The translations under genes were made by a program, and so were the position numbers. The notes under the pieces are model-generated. The model worked only from the letters and a program-made list of their open reading frames with translations. It made no database searches and was not told the origin of the DNA. This document shows positions 37,471-47,892 of a DNA stretch of 64,000 bases, piece by piece. Each line of letters begins with the position of its first letter. Positions within the stretch are counted from its first letter, which is position 1. The stretch comes from Symbiodinium sp. CCMP2592 (Eukaryota; Sar; Dinophyceae; Suessiales; Symbiodiniaceae): contig CAJNDT010005824.1 in assembly GCA_905221615.1 (NCBI GenBank), positions 50,001 to 114,000 of the forward strand, written 5' to 3'.

Positions 37471-38630
37471 CCGTGTCTGTCTTTCCAGCCCCCCTACCAA
37501 AACCAAGAGGACAGGCGGGTGGAGGCTCAAGGCTGAGGGTTCCAAGGTTTGGTTTGAGGGCCTATAAGGGATCTATGAGACTGGGCTTCGGAGTACCATA
37601 CTTTAATACTTTTTGTCATAAAGGAACCAGTATGAAATAGAAGTTTATACTTTTTTACCCTGGTTACTTAAAAGCCCAGAAGAGGGTCTATGATATAGGG
37701 CCTTAATAATCAGAATAGAGTTTGGGGGCCCAGTATACTATAATTGGCCCAAACTTTTTTTTGGGCTCTGATCCCCATTCCGAAAGGACTCTGCCGGCAG
37801 CGACTACATCTTTGCTTCTGAGTTGCAGAAGATGCTTGAGGGGTGTCACAAGGTTGCTTCCTTTAGGTTTGGAAGTTTGAATTCAGGGCTTGTGAAGTTC
37901 GGAGCTAAAAAGAGACTCGAGGCTTCAGAGCTTTCTACGGCAGCGCAGGGTTTCGGTTTGAGACCCTTCGGCATGAGCTTCTCTTCCTGATCAGGGTCAT
38001 TGGAATCCATTTACGGGAACCCTGAATCGAGAGTTCTCATCCCATCGCTGGCAAAGCCAGTGCAAACCATCAAGATCCCGTGCATCGGCGACTGTCTTCA
38101 AACCACAAAACACCGAAGGAAGCAATGTAACAAGCAAGGCCTTCGTGGCAATTGTAAAACATCTGTTAGAACGTCTGCAGGCTCACTGAAGTGCAACAAC
38201 TTGCAAGGGCTGTTCGCATCAATACCTCCACCTGGATATACAAGCTCCAGTATTTTGAAGCTCTATGCACCAGTTCTTTAGTTTCTCAACCCTTCAGACT
38301 AAACCCGTTTAAATCCTGAATCCAATCGGCAAGTCCCAGCCGGTAAGCCGCAATGTCAAGGACACCTTCAACACTGCCACATGCCCCCCTGGCCATTCCC
38401 AGGCTCGGGAAACAGAAGGGACTGAGCTGTGCAGACGATTTCTGTAGTTCAGGAAGCCAGGGCTAGGGCCACGGTTTTACGGAGACGATATTGGATTCAG
38501 GGTTAGTGTGTAGAGGTTGGGGTTTAGGGGTTTCGGGGTTTAAGGGTTTTGACTCGGGCTTTCGGTGTAAAGGGCAAAGCAGTGCATAAGGTGGGTGTTG
38601 CATAGTCCTTGGGGAGACCCCAGGCCCTAT
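37471..38630. other. Stretch without firm gene
   Basis: Contains a half family-C element (37695-37748). An open frame from ATG 38000 to 38281 (93 codons) shows no domain and may be accidental. Confidence 0.4.
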
Positions 38631-38731
38631 GGGAGTTTCCGAAAATAGGGCCCCTAAGATAGTACCCTAAATAGTAGGATCCTTATTATAAGGGCCTCAA
38701 AATAAGGTCCTCCTAACTTTCGGAAACTCCC
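38631..38731. repeat. Family-A palindromic element
   Basis: Arms GGGAGTTTCCGAAAATAGGG and CTTTCGGAAACTCCC; AGGATCCTTATTATAAGG at centre. Confidence 0.9.
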
Positions 38732-38742
38732 CTATGTTCAGG

Positions 38743-38805
38743 ATTCGAGTTGAGGAGGCGTCCGATCTTGGCCCAACGGTTCGCACCGGACATCGCCATT
38801 GGTCA
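38743..38805 (+). CDS. Exon-like segment directly after a family-A element
   Basis: Acceptor-like GTTCAG|G about 10 bp beyond the element; frame encodes IRVEEASDLGPTVRTGHRHW. No family assigned. Confidence 0.3.
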
Positions 38806-39193
38806 TGTGCAAATCCTGCGCCAGAAGCCCTTTAACCTGAAAGCGCCCCAAACCGCAGAACCAGAAAGCTTTAAACCAGGGACCCTGCATGACAGCCCGG
38901 ATCTGCTACTGCTCCTCGGCGGAGGTTTGACGATATTCAGCTTTGATTTTTTGCTTTAGTTCAGGTGGGAGGGGGGTTAGGGTTCCGTTGCTTTCCTGAA
39001 ACCTTCATGTAGGCTTCGGGTCCTAAGAAAGTTTCGTCAAGACCCATTCTCGATGTGACGGCATCTTAGGGTTTAGGGTTTAGGGGGGTTTCCTAAACCC
39101 TAAACCCTAAGTTAACATTCCTTGCGAAGAGCCCAGAACCTCGAGGCTGGCAAGAGGTGTCCGTTGTTGAAAGCCAGAAAGTGCGGGACTAAT

Positions 39194-39460
39194 ATAGGGG
39201 GCCTTACTCAATGACCTATACTATTTTCGGGTGTTACTTACTACAATTACAGTATAATGTGCCCCCAAACCCTATTCTAATTATTAAGGCCCCTATATCA
39301 TACACCCCTCTTATAGATCCCTTACAGGCCCTCTAAAGGAACCCCGTTCTCATCATGAAGGCCCTATTAGCCCAAAAACATTAGGGTTTGGGGCCCGTTA
39401 TACTACAATTATAAAAAAGAACCACCAAAATAGTATAGGTAATTATTTAGACCCCTACAT
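39194..39460. repeat. Family-C element with attached segment, plus inverted partial copy
   Basis: 39194-39298 is a full family-C palindrome. The following 39299-39372 (CTCTTATAGATCCC and TAAAGGAACCC) also follows the family-C copy at 47663, so the two form a 170-bp composite. 39355-39460 is a partial copy in reverse order. Confidence 0.75.
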
Positions 39461-39607
39461 TACATCCGATCCCAGACCCCGAAGCTTAGTCAGCTCACGG
39501 GGCCAGCTCTGACGCTAAGGCGCTGCGCATCCGGGTTCCACTCACAGCTGCATATCGGATACGGATTTTCAGGTGGCACACTCAGACCGGGCTCAGGGTT
39601 TAGGATT

Positions 39608-39718
39608 AGAAGCTGCCCCCACCCTGTAATAGTGGTATAATAGGACTATAATAGGGCCCTACTGTAATCCTTATAGTCATATTATAGTCACTATTACAGG
39701 GTGGGGGCACCTTCTAAG
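39608..39718. repeat. Long palindrome with AGAAGCTGCCCCCACC arms
   Basis: Arms AGAAGCTGCCCCCACCCTGT and its complement ending at 39718; interior of TATAATAGG repeats. Single copy seen. Confidence 0.85.
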
Positions 39719-39904
39719 GTTTAGGGTTTAGGGACAGCAAAGTAGCATAGAAGATGGCCTTGGGAGGCCAGGGAGGGTAGCAAAGCCCAGCCCCGAGCCT
39801 TGTATGTTTACAGGTCAGGCTCTTCGGGTGTCCTGAAAGAGACAAGCAACAAATCAGGGGCGACCATGATGCGACCATGATGCAGCCCCCATGATCCCAT
39901 ATTA

Positions 39905-39907
39905 AAG

Positions 39908-39979
<72 letters not shown>

Positions 39980-40208
39980 CACTATGATGATTATTATAAT
40001 TATTTTTACTACTACTACTACTACAACTGCTGCTGCTGCTGTTGCTAATGCTAGTGCTAGTGCGACTGCTACCGTTACTGCTACTGCTACTGCCACTGCT
40101 ACCGCTACCGCTACTGCTACTGCTCTGCTCCTGCTACTGCTACTGCTAACGCTGTTGCTGCTACTACTACTACTACTCCTACTCCTACTACTACTCCTAC
40201 TGCTACTG

Positions 40209-40253
<45 letters not shown>

Positions 40254-40256
40254 CTG

Positions 40257-40301
<45 letters not shown>

Positions 40302-40307
40302 CTGCTG

Positions 40308-40351
<44 letters not shown>

Positions 40352-40460
40352 GCTCGACTACTGCTGCTGCTGCTACTACTACTGCTCTACTACTGCTGCT
40401 GCTGCTACTACTACTACTGCTGCTACTGCTACTACTGCTACTGCTACTAGTACAACTAGT
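39905..40460. repeat. (CTA/CTG/CTC)n trinucleotide tract
   Basis: About 550 bp of CTA with CTG, CCT and GCT interruptions. Open frames here would be poly-leucine, poly-threonine or poly-valine on the two strands and are not genes. Confidence 0.98.
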
Positions 40461-40644
40461 AAAACTAGTTGTTGCTGCTTGCCGGTATGCTTGCTGTTAT
40501 CGGCTATCGATGATAGACGCCGGAACTCTAAACGAACACGGCACCCTTAGTGGGGACTCGTACCCTATAATGAGCTATATAATGGGTATATACCTAGGGG
40601 TCCTTATTAGGGGTCCCTCCTTTTGCCCTTTGACTAAACGAACA

Positions 40645-40803
40645 CGCTAAACCCTAAACCCCAAACCCTAAACCCTAAACCCTATATAAACCCTAAACCC
40701 TAAACCCCAAACCCTAAACCCTACACCCTAAACCCCATATAAACCCTAAACTCTAAACCCCAAACCCCAAACCCTAAACCTTAAACCCTAAACCCTAAAC
40801 CCT
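40645..40803 (+). repeat. CCCTAAA array
   Basis: About 160 bp of CCCTAAACCC with CCCCAAACC and TATAAACCC variants. Confidence 0.95.
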
Positions 40804-40858
40804 GCAACGCTTCGAGCCGGCGAGGTGGATGCGGGCGAGGCGCGGCACCGGCTCGAAG
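40804..40858 (+). CDS. Exon-like segment after CCCTAAA array
   Basis: One frame reads LRAGEVDAGEARHRLEG, similar to a PPR second helix and turn. Edges and membership unknown. Confidence 0.3.
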
Positions 40859-41227
40859 GGGTCTCTTCGGATTTTGGGAGCTGGTGTTCAAGGGGATATA
40901 GAAGGGCTACTATAAGGGCTACTATAAGGATATAATATAGTGGCCTAGATAATTAGCTATACTATTATGGGATTCCTTATTCTATTTATTATAGCACCCC
41001 AAGCTTTACGTTCTGTCCCAGCCTTCACCTTAGCTCTCATGCGTTGAATGGGCGCTGTTCTCGATTTTGCGTGTCCTTATCGGGAGGTCCGGAATAAGTC
41101 CGGCACGGTGACAGATCATGGCGCGCTCCAGAAGCATGCTCAGACTCTTGCCTTCCGCAGCAGGTTTGTTAGCAAAGGTACAGCAGTTGGAGCTCTGTTG
41201 AGCGGTACTTGCGTGTGCACGAGACTC

Positions 41228-44200
41228 ATGCACCGCTCAATGGACAGGGAGGAGCCCCGGCTCTCAGATGGTTCGGATTCTGATGCTGGTCAAGGAGAGC
41301 AGCCACTCCTCCACGTCTCGCAGTTTGCCGAAGGGAGTGTGGGACGCCATGTACGTCTTTTCTTTCCAGGTTTGGTGGTCGCCTGTGGACTGATTGCAGC
41401 TGCATGCTGGTTCTTCCCACATCAGCCAATGCTACGAGGCAGCGGTGAGAGCACCGTGCAGCTCAGCCAGCTCGGTACACTACTGTTCGAGCCGGTGGAC
41501 GGCGGTGTCTCGAGAGCATGCCGCGGAGCCAGTGCCACCGACAACTCGCCCTTGAACTTCCAGCTGAGCTCGGCCTCAGATTTGACCTTCTGCCAATGGC
41601 AATGTATCAAGATGGATACATGCCAAGGTGTGGAGTACCATCCTTCCAACTGGCGCTGTGAACTTTGGACCAGGCCGGCTGGTATTCAAGCATCAGCATA
41701 TTTTCAGACTGCCGATTGCTACCGCCGTGTGGCCAAACTGGAGCCGGTGGATGGTGGTGATGACAGGGCTTGCAGAGGGGCGAACCCCGACGACAACAAC
41801 CCGGCCCACTATGTTGTCCACCCCCATTCTGTACTGGATGACTGCGAGCGGCAATGCATTGCAACTCCTGAGTGCAGGGGTATTGAGTACTCCTTTGGAA
41901 GATGCGAGGTTTGGGTCCGGGGTGAGGGTATTCAATCATCGCTGGCGCTTCCAGGCTTTAAATGCTTTCGAGTCGCACAGCTGGCGACAAGTGCTACGGC
42001 AACGACGACAGCCACGGCAACAGCGACAAGCCAGACGGTCACTGCCACGTCTACTGCATCGACGACCGTGAGCTCTCTCGATGCACCGCCGGTCGACGAC
42101 CCACAGCCTTTGGAGTTAGTCTTTCGGGCAGTGGACGGTGGAGTGAATCGTGCCTGTCGTGGAGCTGATGCCAATGATAATTCCCAAAGCTACTTCCAGG
42201 TCTTCACAGTCACAGGTTTGGAGGACCGCTGTCGTTGGGCCCCAGGGTTAACGGTGTAAAGCTGCTCTGGTCTCTTGCTTGCACCTGGTTGAAGGGTGCA
42301 CCGTGCCCAATGGATACCGAAAGGCTGTAGCTGGGCATGCGTCGTTATCTGCGTGATCGCCGGGTGTCAGCCCTCCCGTTGGCAATGCCCGGCTTCCACC
42401 CGTGCGGAGTGGATCAGGAGGAGCTCGTGCTCAGATGAGGCTGAAGGAAAATCTCAGGTTGTGTGACCGTGCTTCCGTGTGTGTGTGTGTGTGTGTGTGA
42501 GTGTGAGTGGATGTTTGTGTCAGTACAGGTGGCGTAGGTGCGCATGCGTGTGGGCATTCTTATATACGTATGTGTGCGGATACGGTGCATTCATAAGTAC
42601 ATGCAGACGTGCCACTGGCACCGCTGCGATGCAAGTATTCGTGAGCGCAACATGGCAAATCCGTTTGACGGGACGTGGGGCACTGTTGGGAACCACATCA
42701 GCAAGTGACTCGGTACCATGTCTGGTCTATGCTTATATCAAAAGCTGATCCTTTCCCCTGCTGCCCCGACCAGGACTGCAAGAACCGTTGCCGGGAGACG
42801 ACGGGCTGCGTGGGTATCGAGTTCATCAACACCCGCTGTGAGGTCTGGACCCGACGTGCGGGCATCGAAGCGTCCTTCGAGCTGGCCGACTACCAATGTC
42901 TGCAGGCCGTAGCCGCCGTAGCCGTGTCCTGATGATGCCATGAGTAAGAACTAAGAGCATCACAGTCGAGCAAAGTGCAGCCCCAGGCGGTAGCTTTTCA
43001 TCCGGTGGACGGCGGAAGCGATCGGGCCTGCCGTGGTGCCAGCGTCACGGACAATTCGCCCGATTACTATGCGCCTGCGCAAGCAATGACATGCAGTGTG
43101 AGTCGTGTTAGGACGGTTTGGACTTGAGGCACCCGCAAGCTGCAGGTAGTCTTCCCCGAGACCTCGCTGGCAGACTGCAAAGACCGATGTGCGCAGACGG
43201 AGGCCAGCACTGACGGACACCCGCAGGGTTGCATCCTTCGCCTAAGGCAGCGTACTTCAGACCACACCACATCTGAGCGGGGGATCGCTAAGACAGAGAA
43301 CTTGCCAACGATGTTGTGTGCCTACATGAGTGCACTCGACAAGAAAGGCGTGCATTGGGATGGAGTACTCTGATGGCCGCTGCGAGGTGTGGACCAGGCG
43401 CTGATCTCAGCACAAAGCCTGATGTCAAAGCCTGCTGCCGGCTTTGCCGGCTGAGCCTAAACCTCTAAACCCTAAACCCCAAAACCCCTTGAACCCCCAA
43501 ACCCCTAAAAACTAAACCTCAAGCCCCCTGAAAACCCCCTTAAACCCGCTGAAACCCGCTTTTGTCAGGTCCGGAGGCATCTTGGCCTCGGCCGCCGTGG
43601 TCGGCTTCCAGTGCTTCCAGCTCAGCAGCCCCACGAGGCCGCTCGATTCTTATTTTTGCCTTTTTGTTAGTGTTAGTGTTACTGGTTATATTCATATTCT
43701 TATTGTTTAATTATTCTTGTTATTCTGATTGCCTTTTTGTTAGTGTTACCAGTAATATTCGTACTCTTGTTGTTTAAGTATTCTTCTTGCTATTCTGATG
43801 GCTATCACTGTTGTTATCAATTATTGTTTTTATTACTATTGTTTCTTGTAGTATCATTTCGAGTTCTCTTCTCACCGTGGCACCGCTGCGACTTCGAGTG
43901 CCTCCTTCGAGCTGAGGCAAGAGCTCTTGGCGGAAGTTGCTGCCTCCACTTGGGATGCTTTGCTGCCATTCCTTCGTAGTCGTTTGAGATGCCCCGAGGG
44001 AGCCACGGAAACGTTTGTATCCGGAATGCATCTGAGGAAGTGGTGGGCGGCGGAGTTGATCGGGAGTGCCGCGGCGCAGACTGGGACGACGACTCCCCTG
44101 GCTACTTCTCCGTCGCACACGCGAGCTCTCTTGCTCGATGCCAGGAGACTTCGTCCTGTAAGATTTACGCCAGGGGTATTGGGCTTGCATGGGGGCAGTA

Positions 44201-45923
44201 CGCGTAGCGGATAATGTATCACGGTGCGCAGCTTACTGCAAGATTGAGCTCCTGGAACCCTAAACCCTAAAACCTAAAAGGAACTCCAGAAAGTTGGACT
44301 ATGGAATAATGGACGGATCCCCTATAATTTACCTTAAAGGGAGTATGATAATGATATTCCAACTTTCTGGCTTCCACTGTATAGCCCTATGATTCTCCGC
44401 AAGGAGCGCTGCCTTGAGCTGACGATCTGCAGGGGCGTCGAGTACCGGATCGGCCACTGTGAGCTCTGGACGCGGCCCGAGGGTATCGGCGCAACAGCAC
44501 AGAGGAGGGTTAGGGTTCAGGGTTTAGGGTTTAGGGTTTAGGGGACTTACCTTTGGTTAGTAGGGAATGGAGGAATGGGGTGCAATTATGAATACTATAA
44601 CTACTATTCTTCCATTTCCTACTAATGAAAGGTAAGGGGAGAGAGGGCTCAGGGCTCTTGCTTCTGTGCCTTCAGTCACAGGGACCCTTGGGGGGGCAGG
44701 GGGGAGGGGGGTAGGGGACTATACTTCCTTAAGTAGGCCTTTTTAGGATTCAGTGAATGCAGCTTCCTGCGCGTTTCAGGAGCAGCTCGGTTTGCCTGCG
44801 TAGGCCAAGCGACACTTCTGCTCCTTCGTCCGGCGGTGGAGCCCCGCGTACCAAGTACGTCGTACATTACATGCCGTGGTTTCTAGGCATCAGGACTCCG
44901 GGCTTGTATGACCATTGGTGTGTCGGAAACTCGTTCTACGAGAGCTACCTGGGGCTTTATGATCAGAACCAGCGCGAGGTGGTTGGGCAGCAGCTGGACC
45001 TGATGAAGTCGAGTGGCATCGACGGCTTGTGGATCGATTACCAGCTCACGTCCTGGGACAGTGTGGTCGACATGATTGTTGATGAGCTCGAGGCACGTGG
45101 GATGGGCGTAGCCATTGTCGTGGACAATGCCGTGAACAATAACATCTTCATCGAGGCGCAGGCAAAGCTGGTCCAGTGGGTGGGCCGCTCCCACTACTAC
45201 CGGCACAATGGCATCCCTGTGATCCCTGTGTTCAACGATGTGGAGATCAACTTTCAGGCGCTGCCCTTTGAGGCGTACTACATGACCAGGAGGGAGGTTC
45301 CCCTTCCTGACTGGGCCAATGGCACATACCCTTGGATTACTGCAGACCTTAAGTGGCTGGAGGAGCATTACAAGAAAGATCACAGTCTCTCCTCCTTCGC
45401 GATTGGGGCAGCCTACCGAGGCTTTCGTGACTGCTACAGCAATCGAGTGCTGCACGTTCCCTTCTTGCAGATGCTGGAGCCTTCTCTCCTCGTGACCAGC
45501 AAGTATCAGCCTGAGTTTGTCCAGGTTCTCACATGGAATGATTACAGTGAGGGAACCATGATCGAACCCAGCTGGCTCCGAACTCACGGATCCTGCCATG
45601 AGCCCTGCAACAACGCGTACTCCTTCTGCCCGACGAGCTTCGACTGCTTCTCAGGCCTCGAGACGCGGGATTGTGACAAGCCTTATGGCTCTGAGTTCGG
45701 CCCAGCGGATCCTGCGTGCAGTTCCCCCTACAACAAGAGCGCCTACTCGGAGCTGGACACGTTGAAGCAACACATCAATTTGGAGCGGTCAGGGCTCCTC
45801 AATTCCATCTTTCACACCGGCCTGTTCACGCCCAGTGCCAGCGCAAAGGGGCCAGGCTGGTACTCAAGGGGCCATCAATCTGAACAGAAGAACCTGCCGA
45901 AGCCGGAATTCGTCATGAAATGA
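41228..45923 (+). CDS. Type II membrane protein: five Apple-like repeats plus GH71/GH99-like domain
   Basis: Exons: 41228-42223, 42774-42905, 42987-43070, 43146-43202, 43348-43397, 43569-~43643, ~44035-44144, 44404-44504, 44780-45923 (TGA). An ATG also lies upstream in frame at 41048; I prefer 41228 (MHRSMDREEPRLSD) because a short acidic cytoplasmic tail then precedes the membrane anchor (FPGLVVACGLIAAACWFF). The ectodomain has five modules of the pattern PVDGG..RACRGA..DNSP, C..C, C.GIEY..GRCEVWTR, GI.AS...CF, i.e. cysteine-rich Apple/PAN-like binding modules; a Thr/Ala-rich mucin-like linker lies between modules 2 and 3. The C-terminal domain carries HYMPWF, DGLWIDYQ and TWNDYSEGTMIEPSW, as in GH71/GH99-type TIM-barrel glycosidases. 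Likely a cell-surface or secretory-pathway enzyme binding and cutting glycans. The join between exons 6 and 7 is unresolved. Confidence 0.85.
42478..42510. repeat. (TG)n microsatellite in intron 1 of the Apple/GH gene
   Basis: GTGTGTGTGTGTGTGTG followed by GTGAGTGTGAGTG. Confidence 0.95.
42774..44504 (+). CDS. Exons 2-8 of the Apple/GH gene: split Apple-like modules 3-5
   Basis: Each module is cut by introns, and comparison with intact modules 1 and 2 fixes the joins to the base. Exon 1/2 join: GLED-CKNRC, GA donor at 42224. Exon 2/3: CLQ-AVAFHPVDGG, GC donor at 42906. Exon 3/4: NSPDYY-VVFPETSLADC, GC at 43071. Exon 4/5: RCAQTE-ACIGMEY, GC at 43203. Exon 5/6: EVWTR-SGGILAS, GC at 43398. Exon 7/8: LARCQ-ERCLEL, GA at 44145. 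Exon 8/9: GATAQR-SSSVCLRR, GA at 44505. No resolved donor is GT. Confidence 0.85.
43455..43558 (+). repeat. CCCTAAACC/CCCCTTAAACC tract before exon 6
   Basis: C-rich heptamer variants ending some ten bases before the TTGTCAG acceptor of exon 6. Confidence 0.9.
44281..44384. repeat. Family-H-like palindrome in intron 7 of the Apple/GH gene
   Basis: Inverted blocks CCAGAAAGTTGGA and TCCAACTTTCTGG; the element ends about 20 bp before the acceptor of exon 8. Confidence 0.8.
44510..44640. repeat. TTTAGGG tract and palindrome in intron 8
   Basis: TTTAGGG heptamers start right after the GA donor at 44505; a palindrome spans 44541-44640 with arms GGGGACTTACCTTTGGTTAG and GAAAGGTAAGGGG. Confidence 0.85.
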
Positions 45924-46270
45924 TGACCAACAAAGGCCAACTCGCTGTGCTTCACAAGGGAGCCATTCTGGCAAATTACTTGTCGGGTTTGAAAATTAGT
46001 GGCTTGCGCTGTCATGCCTTAAAGGCAAGCAAGTAGGCGAGCCAATTTTTGGAATGAGTTCTTGGCAATCTTGCTGACCAGGGCTGGATTGTACCGAGAT
46101 TCCAACATACAGCTAGTTCTAGATTCTAGTCTGTGACCGCAGTTTTGAGGCTTGAGTCCTTCCAACGTCTAATGGCGATGGATGGCTCAGGCTTTCTCCT
46201 AGGGTAGGGTTTGAAAGATTTCTCGCCACTACAGAGGCAAACCCGAGCACGAGGCTTGATCTTGAATCGA
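45924..46270. other. 3' flank of the Apple/GH gene
   Basis: No gene, no heptamer tract and no recognisable polyadenylation signal; probably the 3' untranslated region and spacer. Confidence 0.5.
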
Positions 46271-46382
46271 AAAAGTTTCCGAACATAGGGGACCCAAATC
46301 TAGTACCCTAAAAAATAGTAGGATAGAGTAAGGACCCCCAAAATGAGGTACCAAGGTACCCCTCAATTTTGGGGAAATTCCC
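46271..46382. repeat. Diverged family-A element
   Basis: AAAAGTTTCCGAACATAGGG to TTTTGGGGAAATTCCC; centre disrupted. Confidence 0.75.
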
Positions 46383-46452
46383 ATATGGCGCGAGCTCACA
46401 ACTACAGCAGCCCCCCCTGCTATCTCCGGCTGGGGTCTCTGTCGGCATGACG

Positions 46453-46846
46453 GTTTAGGGTTTAGGGTTTAGGGTTTAGGGGTTTAGGGTTTAGGGTTTA
46501 GGGTTTAGGGTTTAGGGGTTTAGGGTTTAGGGTTTAGGGTTTAGGGTTTAGGGTTTAGGGTTTAGGGTTTAGGGTTTAGGGTTGGGGGTTAGGGGTTAGG
46601 GTTTAGGGTTTAGGGTTTAGGGTTTAGGGTTTAGGGTTTAGGGTTTAGGGTTTAGGGTTTAGGGTTTAGGGTTTAGGGTTTAGGGTTTAGGGTTTAGGGT
46701 TTGGGGTTTGGGGTTTAGGGTTTAGGGTTTACGGTTTAGGGGTTTAGGGTTTAGGGTTTAGGGTTTAGGGTTTAGGGTTTAGGGTTTACGGTTTAGGGGT
46801 TTAGGGTTTAGGGTTTAGGGTTTAGGGTTTAGGGTTAGGGACTCCT
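46453..46846 (+). repeat. Interstitial telomere-type (TTTAGGG)n array
   Basis: About 390 bp of nearly pure TTTAGGG with rare TTTACGG, TTTGGGG and extra-G units, the longest and cleanest array here. It lies between the Apple/GH gene and the next exon series, so it may mark a gene boundary, unlike the short tracts within introns. Confidence 0.98.
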
Positions 46847-46890
46847 TGTAAGCTAACACCAACTCGAGCCCTCCAGAAGAAGTTCCGAAC

Positions 46891-46951
46891 AGGTGCAATT
46901 CTTCGGACCGCCTGGCGTCGTGGACGGCCTCGTGATCCTCCAGGAGATGCG
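46891..46951 (+). CDS. Exon of unknown gene
   Basis: Acceptor GAACAG|GTG; encodes VQFFGPPGVVDGLVILQEMR; GA donor at 46952. It joins 47839 in frame. No family recognised. Confidence 0.55.
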
Positions 46952-47464
46952 TCACGGAAGTTAAATGTTCAATTTTCGAGACTCGCGCGAAGAGGGGTGT
47001 TCAAAAAGGCTCTAGTCTAAAACTCATTGAGCTTACGGATCAAAGAAGGCTTTGAGGTTTGAGGGTCGAGTACTCAGGTTTGAGCTTGTGGGGAAAACTT
47101 CGTGACAAAAGACCCCTGGTAGCTACGATCGTGGGAACTTCAAGCCTTCCAGCGGAGATGCTCCCGCGGCTGATGTGACATTGAAAAAGGCGACCTCGTG
47201 AAAACGAGTACATGGCAGTTGTGTAGAGTGGTGGTGCATATGTAACAAAGGTAAAGATTGCTTTTGGGTCGGTCAGTCCTCCTAAACCTGCAAGCCCATG
47301 CGCACTAATCTCAAGGAGCAAAGCGGCAAGCCTGCCAGGTTTGGTTTACATGCTTTCTGCAGTTCATCGCTTGGCTTAGCTGTTTCAGATCTGGACTTCG
47401 GTTCTAGGTTTAAGAGAACGCCAAGGTGGGGATTGTGTGTCCTCGGTATGCTAGGAAATACATT

Positions 47465-47553
47465 AACCCCACGTGACTTACTTTTTTAAGGACTTATATA
47501 CAGAAATCATATTAGGGAACCCCCAAAAGGTAGGTTCCTTAGGGTCCAGGTAG
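47465..47553. repeat. Repeat family D, copy 1
   Basis: Shares AAAAGGTAGGTTCCTTAGGG and GGACTTATATA..GAAATC with 57021-57113 over about 90 bp. Confidence 0.85.
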
Positions 47554-47662
47554 ACAACACTCTGCTCTCAGTTCGCTGAGTTGATGGTCCTGATCTTGAC
47601 AAGTCAATCGTCCTCACTCCTTTGGGGAAGCCCTCCAGACACCCCAACCCTCAGCCCCTCAT

Positions 47663-47832
47663 ATAGGGGCCTACATAATTGCCAACACTGTTTTGGGGGT
47701 TCCTTACTATAACTATAATACAGTGGGCCCCCAAACCCTGCTCTAAATATTAAGGCCCCTGTATCATAGACCCCTCTTATAGATCCCGTATAGGCCCTTT
47801 AAAGGAACCCTATTCTCATCATTAAGGCCCTT
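47663..47832. repeat. Family-C composite element
   Basis: Full family-C palindrome (47663-47765) plus the attached CTCTTATAGATCCC segment, as at 39194-39372. It ends within about 7 bp of the exon acceptor at 47839. Confidence 0.85.
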
Positions 47833-47838
47833 CTAGTC

Positions 47839-47892
47839 CAAAAGCGGACATCACCAACACCCGGAAGGAAGACTTCGAGAGCTTCACGCTAA
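47839..47892 (+). CDS. Exon of unknown gene
   Basis: Acceptor CCAAAAG; encodes DITNTRKEDFESFTLR; GT donor at 47893. In frame with 46951 (MRH-ADITNT). Confidence 0.55.
   Translation, partial: QKRTSPTPGRKTSRASR

Noticed and set aside
39902-40550. 188-codon poly-leucine frame and poly-valine frame
   Set aside because: Low-complexity CTA/CTG trinucleotide tract.
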